DNA from: Treponema sp.
Lineage (GTDB): Bacteria; Spirochaetota; Spirochaetia; Treponematales; Breznakiellaceae
DNA: 6,946 nt
NCBI GenBank assembly: GCA_031266255.1
Contig: JAISBK010000212.1
Coordinates: forward strand, 1-6,946
Direction: 5' to 3'
Below, piece by piece: positions 5,199-6,946 of the stretch; within the stretch, counting starts at the first letter, position 1; each line of letters begins with the position of its first letter. A program made the position numbers and the translations under genes. The notes below the pieces were generated by a model, which searched no databases, was not told the DNA's origin, and saw nothing but the letters and a program-made list of their open reading frames with translations.

Positions 5199-6125
5199 GA
5201 TAAACCCGGTGGATCAAAGATCGGTTATGTCGGTAGCCCAGTCCCTGCAAGTCTTACGCTAAAAAAGCTGCTGTTCATCGTTACCCTAGGGTTTGGTATC
5301 CCGTGGTTCACGGCATATAGTATGGACTGGCCCGCGCAAGGGGTAACGGTAAGTTCCAATTTCGGCTGGAATGATCGGGGTAATCCCACGCTGGGGGTTT
5401 CCTTTGAATCTGAAGGTTCAGTGCAGGCTGCGGATACAGGGGAACTTATCTTTAGCTGCTATGGTTCCAATACCGCGTCCCGCTTGCCCGCCCCTTTGGG
5501 GGCATGGATTGCCTTGGATCATGGTGAGGGTCTCATCAGTATGTACAGCCGCCTTGAAGATATCACCCAGGATCTTCCTATTATAGTTGAAAAAGGTACG
5601 GTCTTGGGGAGAGCAAGCCGCTCAGGTTGGTCTGAACGGCGGGGATTTCATTTTTCCTTATTTGACCGGAAAGAACGCTGCTGGGTGAACCCTTCGATGA
5701 TCATTACCCCTTTGCCGGATGTCCGGCCTCCAACGATTCAATCGGTGGTGTTGCGCAATGCCGAAGGCCGTATCATCGAACCGAATCAAGTTCGTAGCAT
5801 AAGCCAGAGCCGGTATACGGTTTGCGTAACTGCCGTAGATACCCGGATTGGCCCCAACGAGCATTTTCTGGCGCCTCACCGGATCCTCTGTACGCTCAAC
5901 GGGAACGAGCTTGGGTCGATTACTTTTGAAACCTACTCAGCCCGGGATGGGGTCCTTATGGTGTATCGCAATGGTCTTGTACCGGTCAGACAGGTATATG
6001 CCCCTGTCCCGGGTTTTGAGGTTGGTGAAGTATGGCTTACCCGTGGACAGGCAAGTTTAGAAATCATCGCCCAGGATATAATGGGTAATTCTCAGAGCGC
6101 AGTGTATCGGTTGGTGGTAGAATAG
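5196..6125 (+). CDS. Secreted LytM/M23-fold protein with degenerate metal site
   Basis: From the ATG at 5196 the protein has 309 residues. A signal sequence lies at about 23-42 (KKLLFIVTLGFGIPWFTAYS) after an unusually long polar lead. Residues 48-168 follow the LytM/M23 peptidase pattern: SSNFGWNDRGNP, the strand around VQAADTGEL, LDHGEGLISMYSRLEDI, VEKGTVLGRASRSG, and GFHFSLFD. The HxGxD zinc pair reads T65-L-G-V-S69; the usual YGHL reads YSRL (R119); and HxH reads H152-F-S154. All three expected zinc ligands are therefore replaced, so peptidase activity is unlikely. Such inactive LytM domains in EnvC and NlpD activate cell-wall amidases, and a similar binding or regulatory role in the periplasm is possible. 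Residues 177-309 form a beta-rich, Ig-like tail ending in SAVYRLVVE. It is coupled to the propeller gene upstream. The fold is fairly sure; the role is inferred. Confidence 0.85.
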   Translation: MDKPGGSKIGYVGSPVPASLTLKKLLFIVTLGFGIPWFTAYSMDWPAQGVTVSSNFGWNDRGNPTLGVSFESEGSVQAADTGELIFSCYGSNTASRLPAPLGAWIALDHGEGLISMYSRLEDITQDLPIIVEKGTVLGRASRSGWSERRGFHFSLFDRKERCWVNPSMIITPLPDVRPPTIQSVVLRNAEGRIIEPNQVRSISQSRYTVCVTAVDTRIGPNEHFLAPHRILCTLNGNELGSITFETYSARDGVLMVYRNGLVPVRQVYAPVPGFEVGEVWLTRGQASLEIIAQDIMGNSQSAVYRLVVE

Positions 6126-6164
6126 GCCCGGCTTTGGAAAGGTTCATCGCTTGGCTTTTAGGCT

Positions 6165-6946
6165 ATGAATAAAAAAATGCCAAAAGTACCAGTTAAAACA
6201 TGGTCAACACCGGTTACTGGTGAACCAAGCAGGATCATTCCCTGTGCCCTCTGCCACGGAGATCATTTCAGACCCTATCTTGTCTGTGAAGGCTTTTCTT
6301 ATGTCCGTTGTACCGGATGCGGCCTGGTGCAGATGAATCCTCAGCCCCTTGCTGCAGAAGTGGCCTGGCGTTACCAAGAAGGGCACGGTGCAGATTACCT
6401 TTCCTATGAATTGGCCAATGAATCGGGGTTCTTACAGCTCCAGGAACTAGCCCTGGGGGATGCTGGTTTTGCAGTCCTGGAAAAAGACTTACTGGTCAAA
6501 AAGCGGCCTGCGATTTTGGACGTAGGCTGCGCCACCGGGGCATTGCTGGAAACCCTGCAGAATCGAGGCTGGGAAACCACGGGGGTGGAGATCTGCACCC
6601 CAGCGCAGGCCTATGCCCGGCAAGTACGGAACCTGGATGTTCGTGCACTTCCCCTAGAGGCAAATCATTTTCCTGACCATACCTTTGATGTGGTTCTCGC
6701 TTCCCATCTCATCGAACATCTCAATGATCCTCGGGGGTTTGTCCAGGAAGTACATCGTATCCTGCTTCCTGGAGGCTACTTCTTAATTACCACCCCAAAC
6801 ATCGGGGGTTTCCAAGCATGGCTTTTCAAAAACCGGTGGCGCTCGGCTATTTTTGATCATCTTTTTCTCTTTTCGATTAAAACCCTTTCCCAGCTTTTAC
6901 GCAGTTCTGGCTTTGAAGTAGTTAAAGTCTGTACGTGGGGTGGTCT
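6165..6946 (+). CDS. Class I SAM-dependent methyltransferase with N-terminal cysteine knuckle, 3' end missing
   Basis: The frame runs off the right edge after 260 codons. It starts at ATG 6165, with TAG in frame just upstream; an alternative ATG lies at 6177, and neither has a good ribosome site. Residues 27-52 contain C27-x2-C30 and C49-x2-C52, a likely zinc knuckle, followed by GLVQMNPQP as in many methyltransferases of this layout. The SAM-binding core has motif I LDVGCATG (118-125), acidic VE at 141-142 after the second strand, FDVVLASHLIEHL (174-186) and LLPGGYFLITTPN (200-212). LSQLLRSSGFEVVKV marks the next helix and strand. Small-molecule, lipid or sugar substrates are all possible; the sequence does not say which. 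It lies 39 bases after the LytM-like gene with no clear terminator between, so it may share that transcript. Confidence 0.9.
   Translation, partial: MNKKMPKVPVKTWSTPVTGEPSRIIPCALCHGDHFRPYLVCEGFSYVRCTGCGLVQMNPQPLAAEVAWRYQEGHGADYLSYELANESGFLQLQELALGDAGFAVLEKDLLVKKRPAILDVGCATGALLETLQNRGWETTGVEICTPAQAYARQVRNLDVRALPLEANHFPDHTFDVVLASHLIEHLNDPRGFVQEVHRILLPGGYFLITTPNIGGFQAWLFKNRWRSAIFDHLFLFSIKTLSQLLRSSGFEVVKVCTWGG

Noticed and set aside
6126..6164. Terminator between the LytM-like gene and the methyltransferase
   Set aside because: No stem followed by a T run is found; the AAAG/CTTTT pairing is too short to count.
1..6946. CRISPR array, tRNA, rRNA, transposase or phage integration site
   Set aside because: No regularly spaced repeats, no cloverleaf or rRNA-like sequence, and no transposase or integrase reading frame were seen on either strand.

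Overview
The window reads as chromosomal DNA of a host-associated or sediment anaerobe, most likely a spirochaete of the genus Treponema. This is an inference from gene content and roughly balanced base composition. A corrinoid-activating iron-sulfur ATPase sits beside secreted proteins of the type seen in treponemes. An acetogenic termite-gut treponeme (T. primitia type) would fit, because corrinoid activation serves Wood-Ljungdahl or O-demethylase methyl transfer. No rRNA or other phylogenetic marker is present to prove it.

Left part (1-1560): the C-terminal end of an AraC-type regulator (YqhC-like) enters from the left and ends in a short hairpin with a T run. A 347-base gene-poor gap follows, with several short inverted and direct repeats and a possible coding remnant. 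A convergent minus-strand gene then encodes an EFR1-type flavodoxin/ferredoxin fusion. It is strikingly AT-rich compared with everything to its right, suggesting separate acquisition.

Middle part (1560-4010): a small minus-strand PAS-like protein is transcribed divergently from a complete 591-residue RACo-type (DUF4445) corrinoid activator. The roughly 130 bases between them carry a good minus-strand promoter, short palindromes and a repeated TTTGGTA motif. The RACo start has no visible Shine-Dalgarno and an exact TATAAT one base before its ATG, so its start or promoter arrangement is unusual. No corrinoid protein or methyltransferase partner of RACo lies in the window.

Right part (4010-6946): a clear promoter precedes a plus-strand run of three genes. 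The first is an exported or membrane-anchored beta-propeller-like protein. The second starts one base after the first stops and is a secreted LytM/M23-fold protein that has lost the expected zinc ligands. The third is a class I SAM methyltransferase with an N-terminal four-cysteine knuckle, cut by the right edge. The first two look like a translationally coupled envelope pair.

I see no unmistakable new system. The points most worth following are the PAS-like/RACo divergent pair, the metal-less LytM protein with its propeller partner, and the AT-rich redox gene.
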